A DNA stretch of 64,000 nucleotides from Myxococcota bacterium (GTDB lineage Bacteria > Myxococcota_A > UBA9160 > SMWR01), in assembly GCA_039030075.1 (NCBI GenBank), contig JBCCEW010000011.1, positions 103,378-167,377 on the forward strand, read 5' to 3'. How positions within the stretch are numbered: position 1 is the first letter of the stretch; every line of letters begins with the position of its first letter. Below are positions 55,100 through 63,008 of the stretch, piece after piece. The notes under the pieces are model-generated. The model ran no database searches and had not been told where the DNA came from. It saw only the letters and a list, made by a program, of their open reading frames with translations. A program made the translations under genes and the position numbers.

Positions 55100-56434
55100 C
55101 TAGGAGAGATTGCTGATCGGGAAGCTCTTGACGTACTCCTCGGGCTTCATCGGATCGAAGGTCTTGCCCATGATTACGTGGGTGGTGGCCGTGTCTCCGT
55201 AGCTCTTGTAACCGAGCTCCTCCGAGATCTCGGCGCACTGGGTCGCCAGGTACACCTCCTTGGCGACCTTCTGGTAGTCGAACTCCTTCTCGACGTGCTT
55301 CCAGCGTTTCATCTGGGTGAGGATCCAGACCGCCATCGAATGCCAAGGGAAGGGGTCGAAATCGATGCGATCCGGGACGTTCTGGATCCCCCCCAAACCG
55401 TCGGCGAAGCGCCCCGTGAGCACCTGCTCCAACACGATCACCGGCTGGTTCAAGTAGTTCTTGGGCGAGATCGCCTTCGCGATGTCCTTGCGGTTGCTCT
55501 TGTCCTGGGCGTAGTGCGTGGCGTCCACGATGGAGCGGAAGAGTGCGATGAACGTGTTCGGGTTCGTCGCGGCGAACTCCTTCGAGATCGCGAAGGCACA
55601 GCAGGGGTGCCCCTCCCAGATTTCCTTCGAGAGCTTGAAGATGAAGCCCGCGTTCTCGTAGACCGCCCGCTGATTGAACGGGTCGGGCGCGAGGTAGCCG
55701 TCGACGTTGCCGGCCTTCAGGTTCGCGACCATCTCCGGCGGCGGGACCACGCGGATCTGCACGTCCTTGTCCGGGTGGATCCCGCCCTCGGCCAGGTAGT
55801 ACCGGAGCAGGTAGTTGTGCATCGAGTACTCGAAGGGCACACAGAAGCGGAAGCCCTTCATGTCCTGCGGCCCCTTCACACCCTTGTGCTTGTTGGCGAG
55901 GGTGATGGCCTGGCCGTTGATGTTCTCGACGGCCGGCATGTAGTAGGGCACTTCCTTCGAGCCCGCGCCGAGGCTGATCGAGAGCGGCATGGGGCTCAGC
56001 ATGTGGGCGGCGTCGACGTCCTTGTTGATCGACCAGTCGCGCACCATGGCCCAGCCCGCGGCCTTGCGAACCTTCGCATTGAGACCGTGGCGTTTGTAGA
56101 AGCCGAGGGGCTCGGCCATGATGATCGGCGTTGCGCAGGTGATCGGGATGAAGCCGATCGAGAGGTCCGCCTTCTCGATGGGCCCGGCGGCTTCCTTCAC
56201 CATCGCTTTCGCGTCTTCGACCGGGAAGAACTGGCTGACCATCGCGAGCACTGCGCTCGAACCGAGCGCCTCGACGAAGCGTCGACGGGTCAGATCGCCG
56301 CCCAGTGCCGCATTCAACACCGAGCGTTCGATGAACTCGTCGATCCGTGATTCGGGTGCCTGATCCCTGCCGTCGCTGTGCTCGCTCGCGTCCCAACACG
56401 CATCGGTGTGCACATGCTTGTCATCGTGGCTCAT
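55100..56434 (-). CDS. Tat-type nitrate/cyanate-like substrate-binding protein (NrtA/CynA)
   Basis: The protein has 444 residues. An unusually long, His/Asp-rich leader (HDDKHVHTDACWDASEH) precedes the twin-arginine signal DLTRRRFVEALGSSAVLAMV (about 48-66), then the type II binding fold: LSIGFIPITCATPIIMAEPLGFYKRHGLNAKV, then VRKAAGWAMVRDW, KVLPPPEMVANLKAG-like strands and DGYLAPDPFNQRA. It resembles NrtA/CynA/bicarbonate-binding proteins. AAGGAGGGG sits 5 bases before the ATG, which decides the start. It is the first gene of the sigma-54-controlled operon. The ligand is cyanate or nitrate by context; it cannot be read from the sequence. Confidence 0.92.
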   Translation of the reverse strand: MSHDDKHVHTDACWDASEHSDGRDQAPESRIDEFIERSVLNAALGGDLTRRRFVEALGSSAVLAMVSQFFPVEDAKAMVKEAAGPIEKADLSIGFIPITCATPIIMAEPLGFYKRHGLNAKVRKAAGWAMVRDWSINKDVDAAHMLSPMPLSISLGAGSKEVPYYMPAVENINGQAITLANKHKGVKGPQDMKGFRFCVPFEYSMHNYLLRYYLAEGGIHPDKDVQIRVVPPPEMVANLKAGNVDGYLAPDPFNQRAVYENAGFIFKLSKEIWEGHPCCAFAISKEFAATNPNTFIALFRSIVDATHYAQDKSNRKDIAKAISPKNYLNQPVIVLEQVLTGRFADGLGGIQNVPDRIDFDPFPWHSMAVWILTQMKRWKHVEKEFDYQKVAKEVYLATQCAEISEELGYKSYGDTATTHVIMGKTFDPMKPEEYVKSFPISNLS

Positions 56435-56767
56435 CGGACCCCTCCTTCGCGCCGCGGCTTGCGCGGTCACCGATATGCAAGAGCAAGCAACGTGCCAAGG
56501 AGAACGCGGGGGCGACCTGCGCGCGGAAGGACGCGCGTGAGCAAGAGTGCACCTCCTACGGAACGAGGAGGCACAGCCAGGCAGGAGTCATCGCACCGCC
56601 GAGCCTTCGGCAGGAGGGTGACACTGCCTGGTTCATGGGCATGGAGCGCGAACACCGGGTCGGGGTGTGCGCGTGTATGCCCAGAACGCGCCGGGCCAAC
56701 CCGTTTGCTTCTTCCCCGCAAGACGTAGAGAATGGCGTCCAGCAGCAGCAGCGGAGGCAGAGCGACG
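56435..56767. promoter_or_regulatory. Intergenic region with enhancer-like inverted repeats upstream of the sigma-54 promoter
   Basis: This gap of 333 bases between the transporter operon and the SBBP-like gene contains the sigma-54 promoter and two inverted repeats upstream of it. Repeat 1 is GTGCACCTCCT (56547-56557) with AGGAGGCAC (56566-56574), including TGCACC, the NtrC half-site, about 80 bases from the transcription start. Repeat 2 is CCAGGCAG (56577-56584) with CTGCCTGG (56624-56631), enclosing a nested hairpin (GCCGA/TCGGC). Both lie in the normal range for an enhancer-binding protein. Apart from GGAGG before the ATG of the next gene, I see no other gene or signal. Confidence 0.55.
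56482..56497 (-). promoter_or_regulatory. Sigma-54 (RpoN) promoter of the cyanate/nitrate transporter operon
   Basis: On the minus strand TGGCACG (56497-56491), four bases TTGC and TTGCT (56486-56482) match the full -24/-12 consensus TGGCACG-N4-TTGCW. Transcription should begin near 56471, leaving a 5' leader of about 37 bases that ends in a strong ribosome binding site. Sigma-54 needs an activator, and NtrC is expected for a nitrogen-scavenging operon (inference). No activator gene is in the window. Confidence 0.88.
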
Positions 56768-58327
56768 ATGCAGTTTCGAGCAGCAGTGGGAACGGGCCCG
56801 TTCAGGGCATTCGAGGGATGGGCCGGGAAGGCCGTGTGCGCCGTGGCGCTCAGCCTGGCGCTCGCCTCCGCGGCACAGGCCCAGTTCGGGTTCGGCCTCG
56901 GCGCCGGCCAGGCGGACGCGGGAGAAGACGTCGCCGTCGACAGCAACGGCAACACGACCCTCATCGGCTCGTTCCGGCAGACCGTCGACTTCGATCCGGG
57001 CGCCGGCACCGCGAACCTGACAGCGGTCGGGAACGAGAACTTCGTGGCCAGCTACGGGCCGACGGGCAACTTCCGGTATGCCTTTGCGCTGGGGGGCTCG
57101 AACGCCGTGGTCCCCGAGCGGGGAATCGCCGTCGACGGTTTCGACAACATCTACGTCACGGGCTGGTTCTCGGGCATCGTCGACTTCGACCCGGGCGCCG
57201 GCACCGCGACCCTCGACTCGAGCAGCGGCAACCTCTTCGTCGCGAGCTACACCTCGGCCGGCGCCTTCCGCTACGCGTTCAACCTCGACAGTGGGGTGAA
57301 CGGCGAGCAGGGATCCGACATCGCCGTCGACCCGGCGGGCAACAGCTACGTCACCGGCTTCTTCTCGGGCACGATCGACTTCGACCCGGGCGCGGGCTCG
57401 AGCCCGGCCACGTCCGCCGGCGTCAACGACATCTTCGTCGCCAGCTACGACACCCTCGGCGGGCTGCGCTTCGGCATCGGTGTAGGTGGCACGCTCGCCG
57501 ACGAAGGCCTCGGGATCGCCGTCGACACCGCGGGCAACAGCTACGTGACCGGGTCGTTCACCGGCTCGGCCGACTTCGAACCCGGCGCGGGTGTCACCAC
57601 CCTGAACGCCGTCGGCGCCCGGGACGCCTTCCTCGCCAGCTACACCGACGCAGGAGCGCTTCGCTACGCGCTGAGCCTCGGCGACTCGACGACGGACATC
57701 GGGAACGGAGTTGCCGTGGACGCCAGCGGAAACGCGCTCGTGACCGGCCAGTTCGAAGGCTCCGTCGACTTCGATCCCGGAGCGGGAACCACCACCGTGA
57801 CCTCGGCCGGCGGCGGCGATGCCTTCGTCGCGAGCTACACCACCGCAGGTGCCTTGCGCTTCGCGTTCCCCCTCGGCGATATCGCGGTCGACCGCGGCTT
57901 CGATGCCGCCGTCGATGGCGCCGGGAATTTCTACGTCACCGGCGAGTTCAACAACGCGGTGGACTTCAACCCGGCGGGCGGAACGGCGATCCTCAACCCG
58001 TCGGGCGCCGCCCAGGCCTACGTCGCCAGCTACACCAACACGGGTGCCTACCGCGTCGCCTACTCCACCTCGGGTGTGTCCACGGCGACCGCACGCGGCA
58101 TCGGCCTGGCCCTGGACGCCAGCGGCCGCTCCCACGTGATCGGGACCTTCCAGGGAACGATCGACGTCGACGTCACCGCGGGCACCGAGAACATCAGCTC
58201 CGTCGCCGACGACATCTTCTTCACGAACTTCGTGCTGTTGCCCCTGGTGCCGAGCCTGGGCCCGTGGGCAGCCGCGCTGTTGGTCGTGTTGCTCGGGGCG
58301 AGCGGAGCGCTGCGCCTGCGGCGCTAA
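56768..58327 (+). CDS. Exported SBBP-repeat protein with IPTL-like C-terminal tail
   Basis: The protein has 519 residues. A signal (VCAVALSLALASAAQA) is followed by about nine repeats of roughly 45-50 residues with (I/V)AVD-x-x-GN-x-Y-V-T-G-x-F-x-G-x-(V/I)-DF-D/E-PGAG and F-V-A-S-Y-x-x-x-G-x-x-R, a beta-propeller (SBBP) signature. The C-terminus LVPSLGPWAAALLVVLLGASGALRLRR resembles an IPTL-CTERM sorting signal: a Pro-x-L start, a membrane stretch and an Arg-rich end. The ATG at 56768 has GGAGG about 10 bases upstream. It is probably surface-exposed. The function is unknown. Its stop overlaps the convergent AidB-like gene by 4 bases. Confidence 0.85.
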   Translation: MQFRAAVGTGPFRAFEGWAGKAVCAVALSLALASAAQAQFGFGLGAGQADAGEDVAVDSNGNTTLIGSFRQTVDFDPGAGTANLTAVGNENFVASYGPTGNFRYAFALGGSNAVVPERGIAVDGFDNIYVTGWFSGIVDFDPGAGTATLDSSSGNLFVASYTSAGAFRYAFNLDSGVNGEQGSDIAVDPAGNSYVTGFFSGTIDFDPGAGSSPATSAGVNDIFVASYDTLGGLRFGIGVGGTLADEGLGIAVDTAGNSYVTGSFTGSADFEPGAGVTTLNAVGARDAFLASYTDAGALRYALSLGDSTTDIGNGVAVDASGNALVTGQFEGSVDFDPGAGTTTVTSAGGGDAFVASYTTAGALRFAFPLGDIAVDRGFDAAVDGAGNFYVTGEFNNAVDFNPAGGTAILNPSGAAQAYVASYTNTGAYRVAYSTSGVSTATARGIGLALDASGRSHVIGTFQGTIDVDVTAGTENISSVADDIFFTNFVLLPLVPSLGPWAAALLVVLLGASGALRLRR

Positions 58328-59985
58328 CCGCGCTCGACCGGAAGTGCCCGCTCGAGGAGCGGCGCCGTATCCACGCCTGCGGGCAACGCGCCGAAGGTCT
58401 GGGCCGGTGCGCCGATGCGGGCCGCGACGAAGGCGTCGGACACCGCCGACGGCGCGCGCTGCAGGAGTACCGACGCCTGCAGCGCCTGGGCAAGCCCTTC
58501 CACGAGGGAGCGTGCCCGGCGCTCGATGTCTTCCGGCTTCCGCAGGTCGGCCTCGAGCCGATCGACGTGGGCGTCCAATGCCGCGTCGGTGCCCTTCGTG
58601 CGGCGCAGCTCGCCGAAGAGCGCCGTGACCGAGTCGGGCTCCCGCACCATGGCACGCAGCACGTCGAGGCACATCACGTTCCCCGACCCTTCCCAGATCG
58701 CGTTCACCGGCGCCTCGCGATAGAGCCGCGGCAGGATCGACTCTTCGACGTAGCCCGCGCCGCCCAGACACTCCATCGCCTCGTAGATCATCGACGGGGC
58801 GCGCTTGCACACCCAGTACTTTCCGATCGCCGTCGCGATCCGCGCGAAGGCGCGCTCGCCCTCGTCTTCTTCCGCGTGGTCGAAGGCCTGGGCCAGGCGC
58901 AGCATCAATGCCGTGGCCGCCTCGACTTCGAGCGCGAGGTCCCCGAGCACCGACTGCATGAGCGGCTGGTCGAACAGCCGCTTCCCGAACACCGCGCGCC
59001 CACTCGCGTGGTGGAGCGCCTGGGCCAGCGCCTGACGCATGAGACCCGTACTGCCCGAGACACAGTCGAGTCGCGTGTGGTGCACCATCTCGAGGATCGT
59101 GCGCACGCCGCGTCCTTCTTCTCCGAGGCGCCAGGCGTGGGTGCCCGCGTACTCGATCTCACTCGACGCGTTCGAGCGATTGCCGAGCTTGTCCTTCAGG
59201 CGCTGGATACGGATGGCGTTGCGGGTGCCGTCGGGCAGGACCCGCGGCACCACGAAGCAGGTGATGCCCGCGTCGGTCTGGGCCAGGGTGAGGAAGGCGT
59301 CGGACATCGGCGCCGAGCAGAACCACTTGTGGCCGACCAGGCGGTACTCGGTGCCGTTCGATGAGGACGCCGTCGGCGTCGCCCGCGTCGTGTTCGCGCG
59401 CACGTCGCTACCGCCCTGCTTCTCGGTCATCGCCATCCCGATGAGCACCGCGGGCTTCTCCGGCGCCGGCCGCAGCTCCGGCTGGTACTCGGTGCCACAC
59501 AGCCCGGCGTCCCAGGCCGCCAGCACCTCGGGGTCGGCCGCGAGCGCGGGCCGCGCGGCGAAGGTCATGGTCAGCGGGCAGCAACTCCCGCTCTCGACCT
59601 GGCTGAGCATCGAGTGGAGCGCGCTGCGCGCCACCTGCCCGCCCGCGCGCCGGTGACGCCAGGGCAGGTTGTGCACCTCGTGAGCCATCGCGCGCCGCAT
59701 CACCTCGTGCCAGGCCGGGTGGTACGCCACTTCGTCGATGCGATGTCCGAAGCGATCGTGGGTGCGCAGCTCGGGTTCGTGGCGGTTCGCCTGGTGACCC
59801 CACTCCCGGAACTCGGCCGACCCGCACAGGGCACCGAAGGCCACCAGCTTCGCTTCCGCCCAGCCCGCGCCCATCGCTGCGGTGCCCTCGCGGAGGGCGA
59901 CGTCGGAGGTGAACAGGTTGATGTCTTCGAAGGCCGTGGCCTGGTTGGTGACGGTGTGGGTGGCGTAGGCGTCGATCTCGCTCAC
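58324..59985 (-). CDS. aidB: AidB-like acyl-CoA dehydrogenase
   Basis: This 553-residue protein has the long AidB-type architecture rather than the usual about 380 residues. The family motif MTEKQGGSDVRANTTRA is intact, as are VGHKWFCSAPMSDAFLTLAQT, RIQRLKDKLGNRSNASSEIEY, VLGDLALEVEAATALMLRLAQAF and IWEGSGNVMCLDVLRAM near the C-terminus. E. coli AidB belongs to the adaptive response to alkylation, binds DNA and has weak isovaleryl-CoA dehydrogenase activity. The GTG start has GAGGAGG about 6 bases upstream. A palindrome lies 30 bases upstream and is shared with the divergent dehalogenase. Confidence 0.92.
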   Translation of the reverse strand: MSEIDAYATHTVTNQATAFEDINLFTSDVALREGTAAMGAGWAEAKLVAFGALCGSAEFREWGHQANRHEPELRTHDRFGHRIDEVAYHPAWHEVMRRAMAHEVHNLPWRHRRAGGQVARSALHSMLSQVESGSCCPLTMTFAARPALAADPEVLAAWDAGLCGTEYQPELRPAPEKPAVLIGMAMTEKQGGSDVRANTTRATPTASSSNGTEYRLVGHKWFCSAPMSDAFLTLAQTDAGITCFVVPRVLPDGTRNAIRIQRLKDKLGNRSNASSEIEYAGTHAWRLGEEGRGVRTILEMVHHTRLDCVSGSTGLMRQALAQALHHASGRAVFGKRLFDQPLMQSVLGDLALEVEAATALMLRLAQAFDHAEEDEGERAFARIATAIGKYWVCKRAPSMIYEAMECLGGAGYVEESILPRLYREAPVNAIWEGSGNVMCLDVLRAMVREPDSVTALFGELRRTKGTDAALDAHVDRLEADLRKPEDIERRARSLVEGLAQALQASVLLQRAPSAVSDAFVAARIGAPAQTFGALPAGVDTAPLLERALPVERG

Positions 59986-60015
59986 GGAGGCCTCCTCGGC
60001 GTCCGCGCGGGGCGC

Positions 60016-60040
60016 GGTTCGCGAGATATGTTCGCGAACC
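60016..60040. promoter_or_regulatory. Perfect 9-bp-arm palindrome between divergent genes
   Basis: GGTTCGCGA (60016-60024), spacer GATATGT and TCGCGAACC (60032-60040) form a perfect 25-base palindrome midway in the 118-base gap between the aidB-like gene and the haloalkane dehalogenase gene. TATGTT or CATATC within it could be part of -10 boxes in either direction. Its size and symmetry suggest an operator for a dimeric repressor that controls both genes. The regulator is not identified; the TetR gene at 63044 is the nearest candidate. Confidence 0.65.
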
Positions 60041-60103
60041 GATCCCGGCGGCGCTAAGCGGTCTGGCCTCTCTTTGGTCCCGCCCGCCCTCTCTGGAGCT
60101 GCC

Positions 60104-61096
60104 ATGCCCCCCTGGAATCTCGTCGTCCGTCGCGCCCGCGTCGCCGCGCTCGGACTCAGCCTCACCGTTGCGGCCACCAGCTGCGCGGTGCATGCCCCGC
60201 CGGCCGAACCCTCCGCGTTCGCGCGCGCGAAGCAGCGTGTCACCGTCGAGGGCGTCGAGATGGCCTACATCGAGCGCGGCGCGGGGCGCCCGATCGTCTT
60301 CCTGCATGGCAATCCCACGTCGTCGTACCTCTGGCGCAACGTCTGGCCCCACGCCGAACCCCATGGTCGGGTGCTGGCCCCCGACCTCGTGGGCATGGGC
60401 GACTCGGCGAAGCTTCCGCCGCGCACTCCCGACGGGGCCGACGGGCGCTACCGCTTCGTCGAACATCGCCGCTATCTCGAAGCCTTCCTCGCGGCCGTGA
60501 GTGGCGACGACGACGTGGTGCTCGTCGTACACGACTGGGGTTCGGCCCTCGGCTTCGACTGGGCGCGTCGCTACCCCGAGCGGGTTCGCGGCATCGCCCA
60601 CATGGAGGCGATCCTGCGTCCGGCGCGCTTCGGCGACATGGCGTTCAGCCAGTCGCTGCTGTTTCGCGCGATGCGCGGCGGGCTGGGCGAGTGGCTGATC
60701 CTGCGCCGGAACTTCTTCGTCGACTCGCTGGTCCCGCGGCTCGTGATGCGCGAGCTCAGCGAAGCCGAGCTCGCCGAGTACCGGGCCCCCTATCGCGCCG
60801 CGGGGGAGGACCGACGGCCGACCCTCACCTGGCCGCGCGAGATTCCGATCGACGGCACGCCAGAAGACACGCTCGAAATCGTCGAGGCCAACCTCGCCTA
60901 CCTGCAAGACAGCCAGACACCGAAGCTCTTCGTCCGCGCCGAGCCCGGGGCGCTCGTCCGCGGGAAGACCGTCGAGCTCGCGCGCGGCTTCCCGAATCAA
61001 ACCGAGACCGTCGTCGCCGGGCTGCACTACGTCCAGGAGGATTCGCCGGACGCGATCGGGGAGGCACTTTCCGCCTGGCTCGAGACCCTTCCCTAG
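60104..61096 (+). CDS. Lipoprotein-type haloalkane dehalogenase (HLD-II, DhaA-like)
   Basis: This is a 330-residue alpha/beta-hydrolase with the full haloalkane dehalogenase set: HGNPTSSYLWRN with Asn70, nucleophile Asp144 in VVHDWGSALG and its neighbouring Trp145, Glu168 in AHMEAILRP and catalytic His308 in GLHYVQEDSPD. The latter two resemble DhaA closely. Such enzymes hydrolyse carbon-halogen bonds. Unlike DhaA, it begins with a signal and lipobox (LTVAATSC, Cys27), so it is probably membrane-anchored. GGAG precedes the ATG. It is divergent from the aidB-like gene across a palindrome. Confidence 0.92.
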   Translation: MPPWNLVVRRARVAALGLSLTVAATSCAVHAPPAEPSAFARAKQRVTVEGVEMAYIERGAGRPIVFLHGNPTSSYLWRNVWPHAEPHGRVLAPDLVGMGDSAKLPPRTPDGADGRYRFVEHRRYLEAFLAAVSGDDDVVLVVHDWGSALGFDWARRYPERVRGIAHMEAILRPARFGDMAFSQSLLFRAMRGGLGEWLILRRNFFVDSLVPRLVMRELSEAELAEYRAPYRAAGEDRRPTLTWPREIPIDGTPEDTLEIVEANLAYLQDSQTPKLFVRAEPGALVRGKTVELARGFPNQTETVVAGLHYVQEDSPDAIGEALSAWLETLP

Positions 61097-61161
61097 GCCG
61101 CTGGACGCAGTGGAACGAACTCTGCGATTCTGGGCGCGATCCGACCACGAGGAGACCGCCC

Positions 61162-61542
61162 GTGCCCGACGACGACCAGCGAACCCGCGCGCTCGAGGTG
61201 ATGGCGCAGCTCTTTGGCGGAGGCATCCAGGGCGAGAAGATGCCCGCCCGCGACCTGGCACCCGAGTTCTTCGAGCTGGCGAGCACGGCCTGCTTCGGCG
61301 GGTTCTGGTCGCGCCCCGGGCTTGCCATCAAGGAGCGCAGCCTCGCCACGGTGTCGCAGCTGGCGGCCCTCGGGCGCACCGACGAGCTGAAGATCCACCT
61401 GCAGGGGGCGCGCAACGTGGGCTGGACCGAGGGCGAGCTGATCGAAGTCTTGATGCAGACCTCGCAATACGCGGGGATCCCGGCGGCCGTGCAGGCACTG
61501 AACGCGGCGGCCGAGGTGTTCGGCACGGGAGAGCCGTCGTGA
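61162..61542 (+). CDS. Carboxymuconolactone decarboxylase-family protein
   Basis: This 126-residue CMD/AhpD-like protein has the family segment FFELASTACFGGFWSRPGLAIKERSLATVSQLAALGRTDELKIHLQGARNVGWTEGELIEVLMQ with E-(R/K)-S-L/E-x-x-T-V-S-x-L and H-x-x-x-A-x-x-x-G-x-(T/S). The C-x-x-C of AhpD is absent, so a decarboxylase-type or unknown role is more likely. The GTG start has GAGGAG 9 bases upstream. It overlaps the next lipoprotein start as GTGA. Confidence 0.88.
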   Translation: MPDDDQRTRALEVMAQLFGGGIQGEKMPARDLAPEFFELASTACFGGFWSRPGLAIKERSLATVSQLAALGRTDELKIHLQGARNVGWTEGELIEVLMQTSQYAGIPAAVQALNAAAEVFGTGEPS

Positions 61543-61982
61543 AGCTGCGAGCGCTCGGGTTCGGAGTGGCGCTTCTGCTGTCACTCGGCTGCGCGTCACC
61601 GCCGCTCGCCACCGAGCCCATCGATTGGGACGACGCCGACGAAGCCTGGTCGATCCTCGTGGTGACGACCGAGCCCGACGGCGGCGATCGCGTCACCCGC
61701 ATCTGGCTAGCGATGGAAGGCGAAGAAGCCGTGCTGCGGACGGGGGACAGCAGCTGGTGGGCGAACCTGCAACGCAACCCGCGCATCCGCGTGCGTCACG
61801 ACGACATCGAGTATCCCTTCGCCTTCCGCCAGGTCACCGACGCGGACGAGAAGGTGCGCATCGACGAAGTGTTCCTCACCAAGTACGGCGGCTGGGAACG
61901 CATGCTGTTTCCCCAGGAACGCGGCGAGACCCACGAGAACTACGGGCGGCTGCTGCCCGTCGCCGCAGGCAGCGGGTACTGA
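61539..61982 (+). CDS. Lipoprotein with split-barrel (PNPOx/DUF2255-like) domain
   Basis: The protein has 147 residues. Signal MKLRALGFGVALLLSLGC with a lipobox at Cys18 (GTG start). The mature domain has TRIWLAMEGEEAVLRTGDSSWWANLQRNPRIRVRHDDIEYPF, a pattern of deazaflavin/PNPOx-like split barrels or DUF2255, with W-x-x-N-L-x-x-N-P-x-(I/V)-R-V. Cofactor binding (FMN or F420) is inferred only from this pattern. It is coupled to the CMD-family gene. A compact hairpin overlaps its stop. Confidence 0.72.
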   Translation: MKLRALGFGVALLLSLGCASPPLATEPIDWDDADEAWSILVVTTEPDGGDRVTRIWLAMEGEEAVLRTGDSSWWANLQRNPRIRVRHDDIEYPFAFRQVTDADEKVRIDEVFLTKYGGWERMLFPQERGETHENYGRLLPVAAGSGY

Positions 61983-61995
61983 GGCGTTACGCCTC
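61981..61995. terminator. Compact hairpin at a convergent gene boundary
   Basis: GAGGCG (61981-61986), loop TTA and CGCCTC (61990-61995) form a perfect 6-bp stem that contains the ends of both stop codons of the convergent lipoprotein and hydrolase genes. It is short but symmetric and could end both transcripts. There is no U-tract. Confidence 0.5.
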
Positions 61996-62943
61996 CAGCG
62001 CGCTGCGCCAGAACGCCAGCATGTCTTCGTCGAACACGGGCGCGAGGTCTTCGCGCCCGGCGATGTGGGCGCCCTCTCGACCGAAGCCGGCCTTGATCGC
62101 GTAGACCATCAGGTCGCGATCGACGAGCTCGGGGTCGGCTGCGTTCGTGACCGGGTGGATCATCGCGCCATCGTCGGCGAGGTAGACGGTGGGCGCCGCC
62201 GGTGCGACGCGTGCGTCGGGAAGCGCCTCGAAGGGCGTGGCGCGATCGAAGCTGTGGTGGGCGCCGTCGACGATGCGCAGCGTGGCGTCGCCCCCGGCCA
62301 GGGTCATGGCGTGCACGTGGGCCTGGACCTGCTGCACCGAACACCAGTCGTCGCGATCACCGATGATCGCGCGCACCCGCGTGCCGCCGAGCTCGGGACG
62401 CTCGAACTGGTGCCCACTCCACGGATAGGCCGCGTAGACCGCGCGTAGCTTCGGGGCCGGATGCGCCGCGGCGAAGGGCACGGCGGCCGCCGTGAGCACG
62501 GCCGATCCTCCCCGGCTGTGACCCTGGGCGCCGATCCGGGTCGCGTCGATCTCGGGCCGCTCCGCCAACGCGGCCGCGGTCACCAACACGTCCCAGGCGC
62601 TGGCTGCGAAGGAGTACTGGGTCTGGTTCGCGATGGTGGACGTCACGCTGCGCGCAAGGAAGGGCTCGATCGGACAAGCGGCGATCCCGGCCTCGACCAG
62701 GAGCTCGGACTTCGCCAGGTGCGAGGGGGCGAGGCCCAGACTCCCCGGCACCACGATGACCACGGGGAAAGGACCGTCGCCGTCGGGGACGAAGAGCGTC
62801 CCGGGGAGGGGAAAGGTCGCCAGCGACGTCCCCTTCGCAATCGCCTCAGCCGGGTTCTTCGGGTTCGCCGTCGCGATCTGGAGCGGCGTGCCGGTGCGAC
62901 CGCCGGGCAGTCGGATGTCGTGCTTCGAAGCCGTCGATGCCAC
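61987..62943 (-). CDS. Alpha/beta-hydrolase (dienelactone hydrolase/lipase-like)
   Basis: This is a 318-residue alpha/beta-hydrolase. FPVVIVVPGSLGL is the oxyanion-hole region. The nucleophile elbow is Gly-His-Ser-Arg-Gly in IGAQGHSRGGSAVL. IIGDRDDWCSVQQV holds the likely acid (GDRDD), and the His is in VDGAHHSFDR. The fold matches dienelactone hydrolase-like esterases. GGAGG lies 7 bases before the GTG start. It is divergent from a TetR gene across 100 bases that contain a palindrome, so it is a probable target of that regulator. Confidence 0.9.
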   Translation of the reverse strand: MASTASKHDIRLPGGRTGTPLQIATANPKNPAEAIAKGTSLATFPLPGTLFVPDGDGPFPVVIVVPGSLGLAPSHLAKSELLVEAGIAACPIEPFLARSVTSTIANQTQYSFAASAWDVLVTAAALAERPEIDATRIGAQGHSRGGSAVLTAAAVPFAAAHPAPKLRAVYAAYPWSGHQFERPELGGTRVRAIIGDRDDWCSVQQVQAHVHAMTLAGGDATLRIVDGAHHSFDRATPFEALPDARVAPAAPTVYLADDGAMIHPVTNAADPELVDRDLMVYAIKAGFGREGAHIAGREDLAPVFDEDMLAFWRSALEA

Positions 62944-63008
62944 GCGATTTCCTCCAGTGGGCGCTCACGATACGGCCTGGGGGGCCTCACGGGATTCGGC
63001 TTTTTTCG

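Noticed and set aside
56577..56631. Nested hairpin as a riboswitch in the cyanate operon leader
   Set aside because: The perfect sigma-54 promoter places the transcription start near 56471, downstream of this element, so it would not be transcribed with the operon. The sequence also did not match riboswitch consensus motifs I know (glycine, guanidine, ZTP, fluoride).
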